A DNA stretch of 7,144 bases from Nitrospinota bacterium (GTDB taxonomy: Bacteria; UBA8248). The number at the start of each line of letters is the position of its first letter. Position 1 is the first letter of the stretch. The position numbers and the translations under genes were made by a program. The notes below the pieces were generated by a model that saw nothing but the letters and a program-made list of their open reading frames with translations, was not told where the DNA came from and ran no database searches. This document shows positions 5,729 through 7,144 of the stretch, piece after piece. The stretch covers positions 1-7,144 of the forward strand of contig JAPYQX010000153.1 of NCBI GenBank assembly GCA_029937135.1, given 5' to 3'.

Positions 5729-7144
5729 TTAAGCGCTTGCCAGCTTCTTGTCCCTGATCTGGCGAACCAGCGGAACACTGCCAAGGATGAACCCGATTGT
5801 CAGCATGACAATGGAATGGAAAATGATAAAGAGGATTATCGCGGCAAAGGAGGCGTACAAAATAATTCTTTCGTAAAAGTAGAGCCTCGAAATAAGCCAC
5901 CCTTGGGTCCCGGCGGAAAACGCCACGAATGCCAGCAAGGTCATACCGGCGGAGAGCGCCACGCGACCGGGGTGGCCGAATCCAAGTAACGCAGGATCGT
6001 AAATAAACAGGAACGGGACGATAAAACCAACGATGGCAAATCGCAGAGACATCATGGAAGTCTTGAAATAGGCAGCGCCGGCCAGCTTCGCGGCCACAAG
6101 CGAAGCGATAGCCACGGGTGGCGTAATCGCAGACAGGATCGCAAAATAGAATATAAACATATGAGACACGACCCGATCTCCCTTGGCCGCGACAAATTCC
6201 CTGGCCCATTCCTCGCCGTAGATTTGCGCCAACTCCGGGCCCACCAGCTTGATAAGAACCGGGCCACCGAGGATGGCAAGCAAAACGTATGCGGCGGTTG
6301 TCGGCATTCCCATGCCCAGAATCGCGCAAGCAACGGCCGTCAGGAGCAAAGCCATGAAGAAACCATCAAAACCTAAATAGTACGCGCACCCACCGCCGAC
6401 GGCGGCCCCGATAAAGCATACATCCTTGGCAAGCGTCTCGATCAGATAGGCGAATTTGTTGCCGATACCCGTTATTGTAAGAACCGTTACAACCACATCA
6501 ATCGTAACGAGAGTGACGCCGAACTCCGCCCCCTGCCTGCCTCCCACCCGAAGCGCATGCCGTATCTGATCGAGCCATTTGGCCGCGTTTTCAGCCGCCT
6601 TGATATCGGCCCCCTCTTCACGGCCCTCGCTCTTAACATGCTTCAGATAAAAAAACGGGTTACATGAAATCGCGGCCACCTGGCGAACGCTCGGTCTCTC
6701 GTCTTCGCTGTTGTCTCCCGTGGAGAGAATCAACTTCTGTATCAGAAGGGCAATTCCGAAGAAGATAAGCGAATGATAGATAAAAGCAAACGGAACCAAC
6801 CATTCGTCCAGGTTCGATATCCAGGGCATGAGCCAATAAAGTAAAATTTGGAGCTGGTAAGAAATTGCCCAGATAAGAACAAAACACCAGGGAATGACGG
6901 TGGCCGGCTGAGAGAAATATCCACGCGCAACGGAAAGAACACTCAGCAACGCTAAAATAATGAAGCCGCCGGCTACCCCCGACGTCCATCCGAAGGAGGT
7001 CCAAAGGCCCAGCGCCGCGATAGGATAAATCACCAGCCAGCCGCGTTGAATTTCATTCCAGAACAACGATCCCATGACGCTCAAACGGACCATGAGCGAT
7101 GCCAGGACAACTCCCACAACTCCCACAACAAGCGCCGCCTGCAC
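5729..7144 (-). CDS. Fused TRAP transporter permease (DctQM/TAXI type), C-terminal half
   Basis: This is the inner-membrane subunit of a tripartite ATP-independent periplasmic transporter, driving solute uptake from a binding protein with a sodium gradient. The frame is open to the right edge, so the N-terminal part is missing; fused family members are usually 600 residues or more and 471 are visible. Hallmarks of the DctM half are ILGMGMPTTAAYVLLAILGG (275-294) and HMFIFYFAILSAITPPVAIA (328-347), followed by FIVPFLFIYDPALLGFG (374-390) and two terminal membrane helices (~396-416 and 425-458). The N-terminal visible part holds four or more hydrophobic segments (~3-24, 35-70, 81-108, 117-140). 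A charged loop of about 60 residues (141-200) then leads into the conserved ALRVGGRQGAEFGVT region. The GTG at 7142-7144 is probably not the start. It is the most upstream visible gene of the cluster; a binding protein would be expected beyond the window. Substrate unknown. Confidence 0.92.
   Translation of the reverse strand: MQAALVVGVVGVVLASLMVRLSVMGSLFWNEIQRGWLVIYPIAALGLWTSFGWTSGVAGGFIILALLSVLSVARGYFSQPATVIPWCFVLIWAISYQLQILLYWLMPWISNLDEWLVPFAFIYHSLIFFGIALLIQKLILSTGDNSEDERPSVRQVAAISCNPFFYLKHVKSEGREEGADIKAAENAAKWLDQIRHALRVGGRQGAEFGVTLVTIDVVVTVLTITGIGNKFAYLIETLAKDVCFIGAAVGGGCAYYLGFDGFFMALLLTAVACAILGMGMPTTAAYVLLAILGGPVLIKLVGPELAQIYGEEWAREFVAAKGDRVVSHMFIFYFAILSAITPPVAIASLVAAKLAGAAYFKTSMMSLRFAIVGFIVPFLFIYDPALLGFGHPGRVALSAGMTLLAFVAFSAGTQGWLISRLYFYERIILYASFAAIILFIIFHSIVMLTIGFILGSVPLVRQIRDKKLASA

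Noticed and set aside
5628..6329. 233-codon minus-strand frame overlapping the TRAP permease
   Set aside because: It is an alternative frame of the permease; the permease frame carries the DctM hallmark motifs and this one has none.

Overview
The window looks like chromosomal DNA from an uncultured, fairly GC-rich, probably Gram-negative heterotrophic bacterium. The TRAP transporter implies a periplasm with solute-binding proteins, and the metabolic genes point to uptake and breakdown of peptides or amides. I cannot assign a phylum from the sequence alone.

Layout. Positions 2-586 (+) hold the C-terminal part of an M28-family zinc aminopeptidase that enters from the left edge. From about 590 to 2690 there is a visibly more AT-rich, degenerate segment. 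It contains a non-coding stretch with repeated TTCCCTG words and a near-perfect 21-bp palindrome (about 700-840). Next come three small plus-strand genes of unknown function (999-1323, 1339-1588, 1585-2088), each broken by single-base frameshifts, followed by the C-terminal stub of a DDE/rve transposase (about 2175-2441). This is an accessory or decaying island between two conserved blocks.

From 7144 down to 2696 a co-directional minus-strand cluster reads: a fused TRAP transporter permease (C-terminal half, running off the right edge), an M24 (creatinase/prolidase-fold) metallopeptidase, and an amidase-signature hydrolase. Gaps are 48 and about 75 nt, so this is probably one operon. Its likely logic is import of a small carboxylated amide- or peptide-like compound by the TRAP system, then cleavage by the two cytoplasmic hydrolases. 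The substrate cannot be named from sequence.

The main points of interest are: (1) the M24 enzyme keeps its five metal ligands but appears to have a reciprocal His-to-Arg / Arg-to-His exchange at two normally conserved active-site positions; (2) the amidase carries a C-terminal GatC/AtzG-like helical domain; (3) the M24 and amidase frames are the same frame separated by one TAG, with only non-ATG starts available for the amidase; (4) there is a tandem of three frameshifted small membrane/coiled-coil genes; (5) the TRAP permease seems to have extra membrane segments and a charged loop before its conserved DctM half. I found no CRISPR array, tRNA or rRNA.
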